Shown: piece by piece, positions 28,255 to 36,759 of the stretch
Layout: every line of letters begins with the position of its first letter
How positions within the stretch are numbered: the first letter of the stretch is position 1
Assembly: GCF_000143765.1 (NCBI RefSeq)
Contig: NZ_GL379773.1
Span: forward strand, 124,001 to 188,000
Length of the DNA: 64,000 nucleotides
Direction: 5' to 3'
Source: Sphingobacterium spiritivorum ATCC 33861
Lineage (GTDB): Bacteria > Bacteroidota > Bacteroidia > Sphingobacteriales > Sphingobacteriaceae
Made by a program: the position numbers and the translations under genes
Notes under the pieces: generated by a model
The model's input: only the letters and a program-made list of their open reading frames with translations
Database searches by the model: none
Told to the model about the DNA's origin: nothing

Positions 28255-28268
28255 GTCCACGAGGGGAC
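28255..28268 (-). promoter_or_regulatory. leader hairpin of SusC pair 1
   Basis: GTCC and GGAC form a 4-bp stem with a 6-base loop in the 5' leader, followed on the minus strand by ATTTTTTT. It lies about 24 bases upstream of the start codon. A comparable hairpin sits at 34942-34953 in the leader of the pair 2 SusC gene, with the shared word TGCTTAACTA just 5' of both. Confidence 0.4.
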
Positions 28269-28376
28269 GGTAGTTAAGCAACGAAAGTTGGCTCCCTTTG
28301 AGAATTTATATTCAAAAAAAATCGAAAAGAGTAGTTAATGAGGTCGTCGTCAGCAACTGTTAAAAAAAGTTAAGCG

Positions 28377-28407
28377 CAAAAATATAGCTAAAATCGAAAA
28401 AAACAAA
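28377..28407 (-). promoter_or_regulatory. Bacteroidetes-type promoter for SusC/SusD pair 1
   Basis: On the minus strand TTTG (28404-28407), a 19-base spacer and TATTTTTG (28377-28384) match the Bacteroidetes consensus TTTG-N19-21-TAnnTTTG exactly. The predicted leader to the SusC start is roughly 140 bases. The block TTGCATAAAAAACTA (plus-strand reading) lies three bases upstream of the -33 box, as at pair 2. Confidence 0.8.
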
Positions 28408-28410
28408 TAA

Positions 28411-28425
28411 TTGCATAAAAAACTA
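28411..28425 (-). promoter_or_regulatory. conserved upstream block of SusC promoter 1
   Basis: TTGCATAAAAAACTA (plus-strand reading) is found at the identical position relative to the -33 box in both SusC promoters 1 and 2. Such a block could be an activator site or an A-tract upstream element. Confidence 0.5.
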
Positions 28426-28724
28426 TTACTGTCTACACTACATCTATTTATAAGCTATTGATTATAAATAGATAATAAAAAAACAATTTAGCAAAATATA
28501 TAAAAATTAATTGTTTGTGTTACTACCGTTGTGACATGTAAATATAGAAACTGTATATATACAATTAAAATGATGTAAATCAGAATGATATTCTCCTTAA
28601 AGATTATCTCCACAATCCCTCTCATAGAAGCCCTTCAATTATTAGAACTTTCCTAAAGACCAATAATCATAACGCACATATAAATAGATATACTGTTTTT
28701 CAAATCGATTAAATATTTTTTTAA

Positions 28725-28743
28725 ATACAACCTATGGTTGTAT
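28725..28743. promoter_or_regulatory. 19-base palindrome, candidate operator
   Basis: ATACAACCTATGGTTGTAT is a palindrome with 8-base arms (ATACAACC and GGTTGTAT) around TAT. It lies 82 bases upstream of the lipoprotein gene at 28826 and about 320 bases from the SusC promoter. Its perfect symmetry suggests a dimeric regulator site; no regulator gene is nearby. Confidence 0.45.
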
Positions 28744-28825
28744 AAAATGTTGTTTATATTAAATAAATTTAACACATTATATAGAAGAGCTATATAAGCT
28801 AATCAATAACAAAAAATAAAGATTT

Positions 28826-29104
28826 ATGAAACAGAAATTAATGTACTTCATTCTAATCACAGGATTAGGATTTACAGCATGTAAAAAAGAGGATAGCTCT
28901 ATTAAAAGCAAGGATTACAAGATTATTTTCGAAGGAAAAGAATATCTGGAAAGCGAAGTAAGACGAAAGATGGCTCTGGTACTCGGCTTTAACAAAGACA
29001 GCCTTGTCTACATACCAGATAGTGTAGGCTATATGCACAAAGCTTATTGTTGCAGCCCGTATAAACTCGAAGTTTTTATGCCAACCCTTAATCAAATTCA
29101 ATAA
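28826..29104 (+). CDS. small lipoprotein of unknown function
   Basis: The 92-residue product has a type II signal peptide (MKQKLMYFILITGLGFTAC, lipobox Cys 19) followed by KKEDSSIKSK. The mature part is short: KIIFEGKEYLESEVRRKMALV, a DSLVYIPDSVGYMH stretch and two adjacent cysteines (YCC). I recognise no family. The first codons resemble those of the neighbouring SusC genes (MKQKL). It lies two bases before the next gene, so the two are surely co-transcribed. A palindrome at 28725-28743 lies upstream. Confidence 0.72.
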   Translation: MKQKLMYFILITGLGFTACKKEDSSIKSKDYKIIFEGKEYLESEVRRKMALVLGFNKDSLVYIPDSVGYMHKAYCCSPYKLEVFMPTLNQIQ

Positions 29105-29106
29105 TT

Positions 29107-30174
29107 ATGAAAAAGCTTCTTATTTTAATTATCCTGGCTATCGGGCTTGTTATAGAATCAGTCAGTGCCCAGGATGATAACGGTAATCTGATTTATCCTA
29201 CAAATTTTAACGTTAACAATGATCAGCTCGTTAACGGACGAATTAAATTCGATTCTGCTTTCGGCGCAAATTCTGTAGGAATATCCGGAACATGTGGAAT
29301 GATTGTCTCCGGTGTATATAAAAATTATGTTACCAAAATAATAGCTCAGGTAGTCTTTATAGATAAAGATGGAGTCGTTAAGCATTCTGCCCCATCAATG
29401 GAATTCTATAAGTCAAACTTTATGGTAAATGGAGTCATGACGCAGATCTCTATTGCCAAACCGTTTGAATTTAATGTCGGGAGAGGAAGTATGAGTGGAG
29501 GTCATTTAGAATTGAGATACAAATATGAATTCGATGCGGCTGCAAATATTCCAAATCTGACACAAAGCGGATGGGCTCCGGCCGTGACACACAATAAAGA
29601 ATGGTTTATACATAATAAAAAGTATGAAACAATTGATTTAGCCCGCACGGTATTTACCGGCCCAAACTTTATTTGTACAGAAGGAGTTTATAATATAGTT
29701 AATCCAGGTAATTTAACATTAGAGAACTCTGCAAATATTGCTACACTTAATAAAATTGCTGATAACTCTTATAAAATAAACAGAATTGGTAATTCTGCTG
29801 GATCTGTTACTTTAAAAGCGGTTTTTCAGGGAAAAACTTATACTAAAGATATTTTAGTTGGAATTCCATCGTCCTTAAATATTCTATCTAATGCAGGCGG
29901 TAATATGCAGGGAGGAGCAACTTATGGCTTTCATTTAGAAGAAAATTATCCATTAACATCTATTAGCTGGAATATAACCGGAGGAATTATTCTTTCCGGA
30001 CAAGGTACCAATAATATTTCTGTAAAAGTAGATCCAAATCCATTTCAAACATATAATAATTTAGGTATAAGCCTGCAGTATACAAGCGATTGTGGAAATG
30101 GCTCAGGAAACAAAACTTTTTATATAGCACCTTCGGGAGGAACAAGTCCTATTGATCCGGGAGAACCTTTGTAA
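29107..30174 (+). CDS. secreted protein of unknown function with Ig/PKD-like regions
   Basis: The 355-residue product has a type I signal peptide (MKKLLILIILAIGLVIESVSA, then QDDNG). The N-terminal half is beta-rich (VKHSAPSMEFYKSNFMVNGV, SMSGGHLELRYKYEFDAA). The C-terminal half has two apparent beta-sandwich units: LTLENSANIATLNKIADNSY and, later, ITGGIILSGQGTNNISVKVD, which resembles a PKD-like pattern. The end is Gly/Pro-rich (APSGGTSPIDPGEPL). No recognisable T9SS C-terminal domain is seen. It forms a two-gene unit with the preceding lipoprotein and is AT-rich compared with flanking genes. Function unknown. Confidence 0.7.
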   Translation: MKKLLILIILAIGLVIESVSAQDDNGNLIYPTNFNVNNDQLVNGRIKFDSAFGANSVGISGTCGMIVSGVYKNYVTKIIAQVVFIDKDGVVKHSAPSMEFYKSNFMVNGVMTQISIAKPFEFNVGRGSMSGGHLELRYKYEFDAAANIPNLTQSGWAPAVTHNKEWFIHNKKYETIDLARTVFTGPNFICTEGVYNIVNPGNLTLENSANIATLNKIADNSYKINRIGNSAGSVTLKAVFQGKTYTKDILVGIPSSLNILSNAGGNMQGGATYGFHLEENYPLTSISWNITGGIILSGQGTNNISVKVDPNPFQTYNNLGISLQYTSDCGNGSGNKTFYIAPSGGTSPIDPGEPL

Positions 30175-30262
30175 ATAAAATTTGGACACCATATGATAGT
30201 CCTAAAGGTTAGATTTAAGCTACAAATCAAATATTATATACAGATCTTCCAATTCCAAATGT

Positions 30263-30297
30263 AATAAAAAATGCCTCCAAAAATTTTGGAGGCATTT
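30263..30297 (-). terminator. rho-independent terminator after susD homologue 2
   Basis: AAATGCCTCCAAAA and TTTTGGAGGCATTT form a 13-14-bp stem. On the minus strand it is followed by a T-run, ending the SusC/SusD pair 2 operon. It could also stop plus-strand transcription from 29107, since it lies 90 bases past that stop. Confidence 0.88.
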
Positions 30298-30319
30298 CTG
30301 TTGAAATTCAGATTACTTA

Positions 30320-31726
30320 CTAGTAATCCTGATTTTGAACTAAATTTGGATTTTGCTGAGTTTCCGCAAAAGGAAATGGGAAAACCACACGCGGTGATCC
30401 CCAGGCTTGCAAAGGAACTGTTCCGTGAGCAGGAATATCTCTTCCGGTACGTAAGAACTCGAAAATTCCGTGACCTTCAAATGCCAACTCTATTCTTCTT
30501 TCAGTCAATATAGCACTAATTAATGCCGCTTTATTTGCTGCTACTATTGTAGTAGAAGGATCTGAACGATGTCTGATTTGATTTACCAATGCAAGAGCCT
30601 CTGCATCGACAGTGGTTCCTGTAGCAATATTTGCTAATGCCTCAGCCTTTGTTAACAGAACTTCGCTGTAACGTAAAATTGGTGCCCAATCTCCAATATT
30701 GGTGTATTTGGCATTCCAAAATGAACCCTGAGCAATAGTAATCAGATCTTTTCTTCTCAAATCCTCTGGCTTCATTAAATTTACCAACTCAGAAGAAGCC
30801 TGAATATCAGCTCTCAAATTAGGTGCATAGTGCTGCGCCAATGCATTATTCGTATTTGGATTATCACTACCATTATGCGCTACAGAAAAAATACTCTCCT
30901 TAGTTGTGAATTCTGTAAACGTTGTTTTAGGTGAAGCATTTAAAGTATAGTTATTTGTAGTTATTACTTTATTTGCGAATTCTAAAGCTTTAGGATAATC
31001 TTGCTGATACAGATAAATTCTGGCAAGCAAAGCATTAACAGCATTTTTATTTGCACGAGCGACACTACCAAAGTCTCTAGTAGTTGGATTTACATCTGGA
31101 AGACTTGGTAAAGCCTCAGTTAAATCAAGTATAATTTGATCATATACTTGTTTTACTGTACTTCTTGATACTCTGTTCGCTGGATCAAATGGAAGATCAG
31201 TTGCTGTAAGAACCAAAGGAACTCCCAAATGAGATCCATCAGCAGTAAATTTATAAGGCTGTGCCCACAGATTCACCACATAAAAATATGTTAATGCACG
31301 AATAAATTTAGCTTCTGCTTTATATTTAGCTTCGTTCTGAGGAGTAGCAACACCTGCGTATTTTTCTATATTCTTAAGAAAAAGGTTAGCTTCATAGATA
31401 GTTCTATATGCCCCAACAAAAGCCCTCTCTACAGTTAAATCATTGGAATTAAGGTTTCCAAAATTCGGAACATTTGTAAAGAAGGTAGGAACTCCTCCAT
31501 CAATACCTCTAATATCAGCATAAATTAAAACACGTCCTCCCAGAAATTCTCTGTTTTGCAGAGCGTCGTACATCCCAGTAGCTGTTTTCTCAATTCTCTC
31601 TGGAGTCGAAAAAGCACTTTCCGGAGGTAAATATGCATATGGATCTTCAAAAACCTGCTTTTCACACGATGAAAACAAAGATCCAATGATCAATGCACCG
31701 AATAGTATATAATTAACTTTTTTCAT
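30320..31726 (-). CDS. SusD/RagB-family outer-membrane lipoprotein (pair 2)
   Basis: The 468-residue lipoprotein has a lipobox ending GSLFSSC (Cys 21), then EKQVFEDPYAYLPPESAFST. The typical SusD helix pair appears as KYKAEAKFIRALTYFYVVNLW. The C-terminal family end is present as ERRIELAFEGHGIFEFLRTG, with a VFPFPFAETQQNPNLVQNQ finish. The longest frame begins at a TTG (31735); the ATG at 31726 starts MKKVNYILF and gives a proper signal peptide 15 bases after the SusC stop. It is the surface substrate-binding partner of the SusC at 31742; ligand unknown. Confidence 0.92.
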   Translation of the reverse strand: MKKVNYILFGALIIGSLFSSCEKQVFEDPYAYLPPESAFSTPERIEKTATGMYDALQNREFLGGRVLIYADIRGIDGGVPTFFTNVPNFGNLNSNDLTVERAFVGAYRTIYEANLFLKNIEKYAGVATPQNEAKYKAEAKFIRALTYFYVVNLWAQPYKFTADGSHLGVPLVLTATDLPFDPANRVSRSTVKQVYDQIILDLTEALPSLPDVNPTTRDFGSVARANKNAVNALLARIYLYQQDYPKALEFANKVITTNNYTLNASPKTTFTEFTTKESIFSVAHNGSDNPNTNNALAQHYAPNLRADIQASSELVNLMKPEDLRRKDLITIAQGSFWNAKYTNIGDWAPILRYSEVLLTKAEALANIATGTTVDAEALALVNQIRHRSDPSTTIVAANKAALISAILTERRIELAFEGHGIFEFLRTGRDIPAHGTVPLQAWGSPRVVFPFPFAETQQNPNLVQNQDY

Positions 31727-31741
31727 TTCTATCAAAATATT

Positions 31742-34700
31742 TTATAGTGAAACATTCAATCCAAATGTATAAGTTCTAGGCTGAGGCACTGCTCTGTTAT
31801 CCACTCCTATAGCAATATTTGAATTATTTCTATTTGTATTAACCTCGGGATCCTGACCAGAATAACCTGTAATTATGAAAGGGTTATAGACTTGGGCAAA
31901 TACACGTAAATTATTTATTCCGATTCTTGAAAGTGTTTCACCACCAAAGTTATATCCTAAACTAATTGTTCTAAATCTTAAGAAATCACCTTTTTCCAAG
32001 AATCTGGTTGATGCCTGGTTTGCAGCATTGTCACTTAAGAATACTCTAGGTACATCTGTTTGTTGACCTATTGTAGTCCAACGATCCAAAATCTCCGTAC
32101 TGTTGTTAAGGAATGAGTTGGTTAATAAACCTGATCTTGTTGTATTATAGATGTAGAATCCACCAGTGTATACAATTGATATTCCCAGATCAAACTTCTT
32201 ATATGTGAAGTTATTATCTAAACCACCATAGTATTTTGGCAAACCACTCTTATCTGTATAAACCGCATCACTTCCTGAGATTGCAGATGTAGCAGTTCCG
32301 TCTTCCAGTCTCCATGTTCTTGTTTCAGGAACATAAATCTTCTTTGTTCCATCCGCACTTAAGAACATCGGGTTACCAGTATTAGGATCTACACCAGCCC
32401 AACGAGTCAATTTGTATGTTCCTAATGAACGGCCAACACTTGCAACAGAGTTTCCTTCAATAATATCAACATTTCCTGTAACTAACTCTTTAACTTCGTT
32501 TTTGATTGTTGTAAAATTCAAAGAAGTATTCCAGGTGAAATCTCCTCTTTTCATTGTCTCAACATTTACAGTAAATTCTAATCCTTTGTTGGACATCGAT
32601 CCAATGTTTGTAAAGATAGCACCCGCTTCACTTGGGAGTGCAGCAGGAACACCTACTGTATAAAGTGGTTTCGCTTGCAATACTAACCCAGAAATATTAT
32701 TATAGAAGTAATCGATAACAAAGTTGAATCTATTATTCAAAATATTGAAATCTACCCCAACGTTATATTTGTTTGAAGTTTCCCATTGCAGATCAGGATT
32801 TCCTAACTGATATGCAGAAAAACCATTCTGAGTAGCATATGAACCTCCTGTATAAAGAGTTCTGGAAGCATAAGAAGCTATACCTCTTGAGTTTCCGACT
32901 TTACCATAACTCATACGTAATTTCAAATATGAAAGCCATTCTGTATCTTTCAGGAATTCCTCTTCAGATGCCACCCAGCCCAAAGAAGCAGACGGGAAAT
33001 ATCCCCATTTTGAATTCACTCCAAATGCTGAAAACGCATCTGCTCTAAAAGCAAGATCTACTAAATACTTATTGTCATACACATACCCCAATCTTGAGAA
33101 GTAAGACTGAAGACCATTTGAAAAAACTGTACCACCAGTTAAGCCCAATACATCTTCTGATCCGGGAGCAGTACTTGTAAACGTACCATCAATAATATCA
33201 GTAAAAAATGGATCACTTATATTACTAGCACCTGCATAGACTTGTTTTTCTTTTGTAAACTGATATTCTGTACCAACTGTGGCTGAGAAGCGGTGAACAC
33301 CAGCAAAAGTCTTATCATAGTTTATATAGTTTTGCCATACCCATTGATTTCTGTTTCTGAAATTATCTTGAATAAGACCACCATAAGCCGTTCCTAATCC
33401 ACCAATTTTTGGGTGACTATATTGATGTTCATAATTATTTAAATAATCAATTCCAAACTTACTCGTTGCTCTTAAACCTGGTAATGGCTGAATTTCAATA
33501 TAACCATTAGCTAATAATTGCTCCGGAGTGTTTTGATTCTTTTGAAGATTAAGAGTTGCAAGTGGATTGGCAATATTTCCGGAAAGATTAGTCGACTGTA
33601 AACTAGTTATATTATTTCCAGCTCCCAAATATCCATTGCTACCTAGATTATAACCATTAGCCTGATTCTTGTTATACACAGCAACAGTTGGAAATGCGTT
33701 TAATGCAGCAACAGTTGCACCTGCAATATATCTGTCAGTTAAGATTCCATCATTTGCAGTTTTAGAATATGAAACTGAGATACCTGTTTTCATCCATTTT
33801 GTAGGATTAATATCTCCGTTCATACGCACTTGTCCCATCTTCAACTGATTCTGTAAGATAATTCCTTTTTGATCTAAATATCTTGCTGAAGCAAAGAAAT
33901 TTCCTTTTTCACTTCCTGAAGAAATAGAAAGAGAATTATCGTAACCATAACCTGTTCTGTAAACTTCATCTAACCAGTTAGTCCTGTCATTTACACCATC
34001 TCCATCGATATCACTTTCTTTTGCAATCTGCGTCACTACACCTCCAAAACGAGGAGCAGCATTTTTTGCTTTTTCATTACTGATCTCAATAAATTGATCA
34101 CCATTTAATAAATCAACAAGCTTAGATGCTTTACTTGAAGTGAATTTTGATTCAAAACTGACATTAGATACTCCTTTTTTACCTCTCTTAGTTGTAATGA
34201 TTATTACACCATTAGCAGCACGGGATCCATAAAGCACAGCAGCACCAGCATCTTTCAATACTTCAATAGATTCAATGTCGTTACTATTTATCATAGCTAA
34301 CGGGTTAAAACGAGTTCCGTCACCACTATTAAATGTATTAACATTTTCAACAGTGTTCATTGGAACTCCATCAATCACATAAAGAGGTAAAGAACTAGCT
34401 GATATAGAGTTTACACCACGAATACGTACAGAAACCCCATCTCCAAGTGTACCACCTGTTGAACCAATCTGTACACCCGCTAATTTTCCAGACATAGCCT
34501 GTTCAAAACTCAATATCGGCTCTGCCGCAAGTTTTTCTCCTTTAACAGTACCTTGAGAGCCCGTTAAATCCTTAATCTGTCTCACACCATAACCAGTCAC
34601 AACAACTTCTTCCAACGAAGTTTCATCGCTTGTTAGTTGCACGTTGATGGTGGAGCGGTTGCCAACTGCAACTGTTTGACGTTGGTATCCAACGTACGTG

Positions 34701-34918
34701 AATACTAATGTAGCATTTCCGGCTACATTAATGGAATAATTTCCTGATCCATCTGTCTGGGTTGCAGTTGAGGTTCCTTGCGCTGCAACAGACACACCTT
34801 GTACAGGAGAGCCGTCTAAAGCTGAAGTAACTTTACCACTCACCTGACGATTCTGTGCATAAACAACTCCTACCAGAAGTGTACACACAAGAAAAACTTT
34901 GAGTAATTTTTGTTTCAT
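31742..34918 (-). CDS. SusC/RagA-family TonB-dependent transporter (pair 2)
   Basis: The 1058-residue protein has signal peptide MKQKLLKVFLVCTLLVGVVYA. The carboxypeptidase-like domain (VSGKVTSALDGSPVQGVSVA) is at about residues 24-100, and the TonB-region is VVVTGYGVRQIK. The plug contains RIRGVNSISASSLPLYVIDG and VLKDAGAAVLYGSRAANG, and the barrel ends with YTFGLNVSL. There is no STN domain. With its SusD partner it imports an unknown oligomer. The promoter region (35059-35107) and leader match those of pair 1 closely, suggesting a shared regulatory input or a recent duplication of the regulatory region. Confidence 0.95.
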   Translation of the reverse strand: MKQKLLKVFLVCTLLVGVVYAQNRQVSGKVTSALDGSPVQGVSVAAQGTSTATQTDGSGNYSINVAGNATLVFTYVGYQRQTVAVGNRSTINVQLTSDETSLEEVVVTGYGVRQIKDLTGSQGTVKGEKLAAEPILSFEQAMSGKLAGVQIGSTGGTLGDGVSVRIRGVNSISASSLPLYVIDGVPMNTVENVNTFNSGDGTRFNPLAMINSNDIESIEVLKDAGAAVLYGSRAANGVIIITTKRGKKGVSNVSFESKFTSSKASKLVDLLNGDQFIEISNEKAKNAAPRFGGVVTQIAKESDIDGDGVNDRTNWLDEVYRTGYGYDNSLSISSGSEKGNFFASARYLDQKGIILQNQLKMGQVRMNGDINPTKWMKTGISVSYSKTANDGILTDRYIAGATVAALNAFPTVAVYNKNQANGYNLGSNGYLGAGNNITSLQSTNLSGNIANPLATLNLQKNQNTPEQLLANGYIEIQPLPGLRATSKFGIDYLNNYEHQYSHPKIGGLGTAYGGLIQDNFRNRNQWVWQNYINYDKTFAGVHRFSATVGTEYQFTKEKQVYAGASNISDPFFTDIIDGTFTSTAPGSEDVLGLTGGTVFSNGLQSYFSRLGYVYDNKYLVDLAFRADAFSAFGVNSKWGYFPSASLGWVASEEEFLKDTEWLSYLKLRMSYGKVGNSRGIASYASRTLYTGGSYATQNGFSAYQLGNPDLQWETSNKYNVGVDFNILNNRFNFVIDYFYNNISGLVLQAKPLYTVGVPAALPSEAGAIFTNIGSMSNKGLEFTVNVETMKRGDFTWNTSLNFTTIKNEVKELVTGNVDIIEGNSVASVGRSLGTYKLTRWAGVDPNTGNPMFLSADGTKKIYVPETRTWRLEDGTATSAISGSDAVYTDKSGLPKYYGGLDNNFTYKKFDLGISIVYTGGFYIYNTTRSGLLTNSFLNNSTEILDRWTTIGQQTDVPRVFLSDNAANQASTRFLEKGDFLRFRTISLGYNFGGETLSRIGINNLRVFAQVYNPFIITGYSGQDPEVNTNRNNSNIAIGVDNRAVPQPRTYTFGLNVSL
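34900..34918 (-). repeat. 19-base start-region identity, SusC copy 2
   Basis: The same 19-base word (TGAGTAATTTTTGTTTCAT, plus-strand reading) as at 28213-28231 and 39981-39999, covering the start codon and the first codons. Confidence 0.7.
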
Positions 34919-34941
34919 ATGTTTGTGTTTATTAATAAATA

Positions 34942-34953
34942 TCTCCGAAGAGA
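34942..34953 (-). promoter_or_regulatory. leader hairpin of SusC pair 2 with UUCG loop
   Basis: On the minus strand TCTC, a TTCG loop and GAGA form a short stem closed by C-G, the very stable cUUCGg tetraloop. It lies 24 bases upstream of the SusC start, in the position matching the hairpin in the pair 1 leader. A U-rich stretch follows. It may affect leader stability or translation. Confidence 0.4.
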
Positions 34954-35058
34954 CGTTAGTTAAGCAGAAAATATTTGTCTTCTAAGATATAGATACATCA
35001 TAGCTAGAAAACGGGTTAGTAACGTACTTTAAAAACACTTTGTTAAAAAATGTTAAAA

Positions 35059-35089
35059 CAAAAATAATTTTTAAAATCATAAAAACAAA
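35059..35089 (-). promoter_or_regulatory. Bacteroidetes-type promoter for SusC/SusD pair 2
   Basis: On the minus strand TTTG (35086-35089), a 19-base spacer and TATTTTTG (35059-35066) match the consensus exactly, with the same spacer length and the same -7 sequence as pair 1. The predicted leader is roughly 135 bases. Confidence 0.8.
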
Positions 35090-35092
35090 CGA

Positions 35093-35107
35093 TTGCATAA
35101 AAAACTA
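35093..35107 (-). promoter_or_regulatory. conserved upstream block of SusC promoter 2
   Basis: TTGCATAAAAAACTA (plus-strand reading), identical to 28411-28425, lies three bases upstream of the -33 box. It is the second copy of a candidate regulatory block. Confidence 0.5.
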
Positions 35108-35221
35108 ATTTAGAACAACTACAAAAACGAACATAACTAATTGATTATAAGTTATTAAAAATACAATGCAGACATAACAATTTATTAATAAACATGTCGA
35201 ACCAACGATAATTATGTAACA

Positions 35222-35252
35222 AAAAAAGCGGCCGTAAAATTTACAGCCGCTT
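35222..35252 (-). terminator. rho-independent terminator after susD homologue 3
   Basis: AAAGCGGCCGTAA and TTACAGCCGCTTT form a long stem with one mismatch. On the minus strand seven T residues follow. It lies about 40 bases past the SusD stop. Confidence 0.88.
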
Positions 35253-35288
35253 TGCTTGCGTTTTTATTATAGGTATCCTGAGATCTTA

Positions 35289-36746
35289 TTAGTTAACGTC
35301 CCACCACACTGGATCGGAAACGCTGATGGTACCTGGATATTTGGCATTAGTGGTTGCCTCACTATTAGGATATACCATTCTTATCGGAAATAAACCTGCT
35401 TCGATTATAGATTCTTTTGAAACAGTGAAGAATGTAGGATATCCTGTTCTTCTCCATTCATTCCAGGCTTCGAATCCCTGAAAGCCACACATTGCATAAT
35501 ATTTCTGTGTAATAATAGCTTTCTGTTGCGCTTCTTGACCTGTTCCAAGCTGTGCATCAGGAGCTGAAGCTAAATATGCCGTAGCGTCCGAAGAAAGTCC
35601 CAAAGCTTCAAAACCTGCGCGTACACCTGATTCATACAGCGCTTGTACCGTTCCGGCTCCCCAGCCCTTTAAAGCAGCCTCTGCCTGCAGAAAGTAGCTC
35701 TCTGCTTTAGAAATAAGTTTGACAGGTGCCAGGGCTGAGCCTGGAATATTAGCATTTGCACCTACAACCGCTGCTGGAGGAGATACCAGTTTGCGGTTCA
35801 TTCCTCTGTAGCCACCCTGAGCAATCCAGGCAATCGTATCCTGACCTTCAATCTTCTCAAAGAGCGCAAATTGTCTCGGATCGTTGTTTGCTTTGAAAGC
35901 ATTGATTATTGTACCACTGGCAACGACATTCTGCACGCGTCCCAAACCTACCATTTCATTATACATCGGATTTTCATTTCCACCTGTAGTGGTATATGCA
36001 ATTGAAACATCTTTAGAAACAAAAGAAGGATTGGTCGCATATAATGCTTTGATACCTGCTTCTGCTTTCGCAGGATCAACATTGGATATTCTCAGATATG
36101 CACGCAATTTCAACGTATTTGCAAAAGCAATCCATTGCTGCGCATCCCCTTTGAATAACATATCCTGCTCTCCCGGATTATTGGCAATAGATGTATTTAA
36201 CGACTTTAATTCACTTACACCTTTATCAATATAGTTAAAGATACTATCGTATACTACTTGTTGCTTTTCATAAGCCGGATTCAGATTATCTCCTGCTTTC
36301 AGCGCTTCAGATAAAGGAACATCCCCGAATGCATCTGTCGCCAGTTGAAAAGCATATGCTTTCAGAATGTACGCTGTAGCACGATATTGTGCATGTGCAG
36401 GTCCCTGCGTATTAATAATGATCTCCGCATTGTTCAACGCTCCGCGATACAGATTAAGCCACGCACGGTCAGAATTTGTACCTCTCATATTGTATTGATC
36501 GATAGTCTGATACTGAGAGGATGAAGGATTTTGTGTCCAATACTGCGACCACATATTTCCATAGGTCTGGAATTGATTTCCTACAACCTGACTTAATGCC
36601 GCCTCTACCGTAGGTAACAGAAGGCTTGGATCAGATTTTTCAGGATTATTAGGATTTTCATTAATATCCAGATATTTATTACAGCTCACCAATGCCACAG
36701 ATCCAATTATTCCGGCAAGAAGCAGTGTTTTAATATTTTTTCTCAT
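35289..36746 (-). CDS. SusD-like outer-membrane lipoprotein (pair 3, SusD-like_2 type)
   Basis: Counting from the ATG at 36746, the 485-residue lipoprotein starts MRKNIKTLLLAGIIGSVALV with lipobox Cys 22. It continues with NKYLDINENPNNPEKSDPS, the hallmark of the SusD-like_2 group rather than classical SusD. Other landmarks are GNMWSQYWTQNPSSSQYQTI, AYILKAYAFQLATDAFGDVP and the C-terminal QGFEAWNEWRRTGYPTF. The longer frame from 36779 overlaps the SusC stop by 20 bases and adds no signal-like sequence, so the 36746 start, 13 bases after that stop, is preferred. It works with the SusC at 36760; ligand unknown. Confidence 0.9.
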   Translation of the reverse strand: MRKNIKTLLLAGIIGSVALVSCNKYLDINENPNNPEKSDPSLLLPTVEAALSQVVGNQFQTYGNMWSQYWTQNPSSSQYQTIDQYNMRGTNSDRAWLNLYRGALNNAEIIINTQGPAHAQYRATAYILKAYAFQLATDAFGDVPLSEALKAGDNLNPAYEKQQVVYDSIFNYIDKGVSELKSLNTSIANNPGEQDMLFKGDAQQWIAFANTLKLRAYLRISNVDPAKAEAGIKALYATNPSFVSKDVSIAYTTTGGNENPMYNEMVGLGRVQNVVASGTIINAFKANNDPRQFALFEKIEGQDTIAWIAQGGYRGMNRKLVSPPAAVVGANANIPGSALAPVKLISKAESYFLQAEAALKGWGAGTVQALYESGVRAGFEALGLSSDATAYLASAPDAQLGTGQEAQQKAIITQKYYAMCGFQGFEAWNEWRRTGYPTFFTVSKESIIEAGLFPIRMVYPNSEATTNAKYPGTISVSDPVWWDVN

Positions 36747-36759
36747 TATATTCTTTTTA

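Larger units (their letters stand above)
28232..28825. other. 594-base AT-rich divergent intergenic region
   Basis: No gene is visible. The region holds the SusC pair 1 leader (28232 to about 28370), its promoter at 28377-28407, a conserved 15-base block at 28411-28425 and a 19-base palindrome at 28725-28743 upstream of the plus-strand lipoprotein gene. The remainder (about 28430-28720) is very AT-rich sequence in which I see no further structure. Confidence 0.6.
34919..35288. other. 370-base intergenic region with SusC 2 promoter and SusD 3 terminator
   Basis: It holds the pair 2 SusC leader (34919 to about 35050), its promoter (35059-35089), the conserved block (35093-35107), an AT-rich stretch and the terminator of pair 3 (35222-35252). 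No additional gene is visible. Confidence 0.65.
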
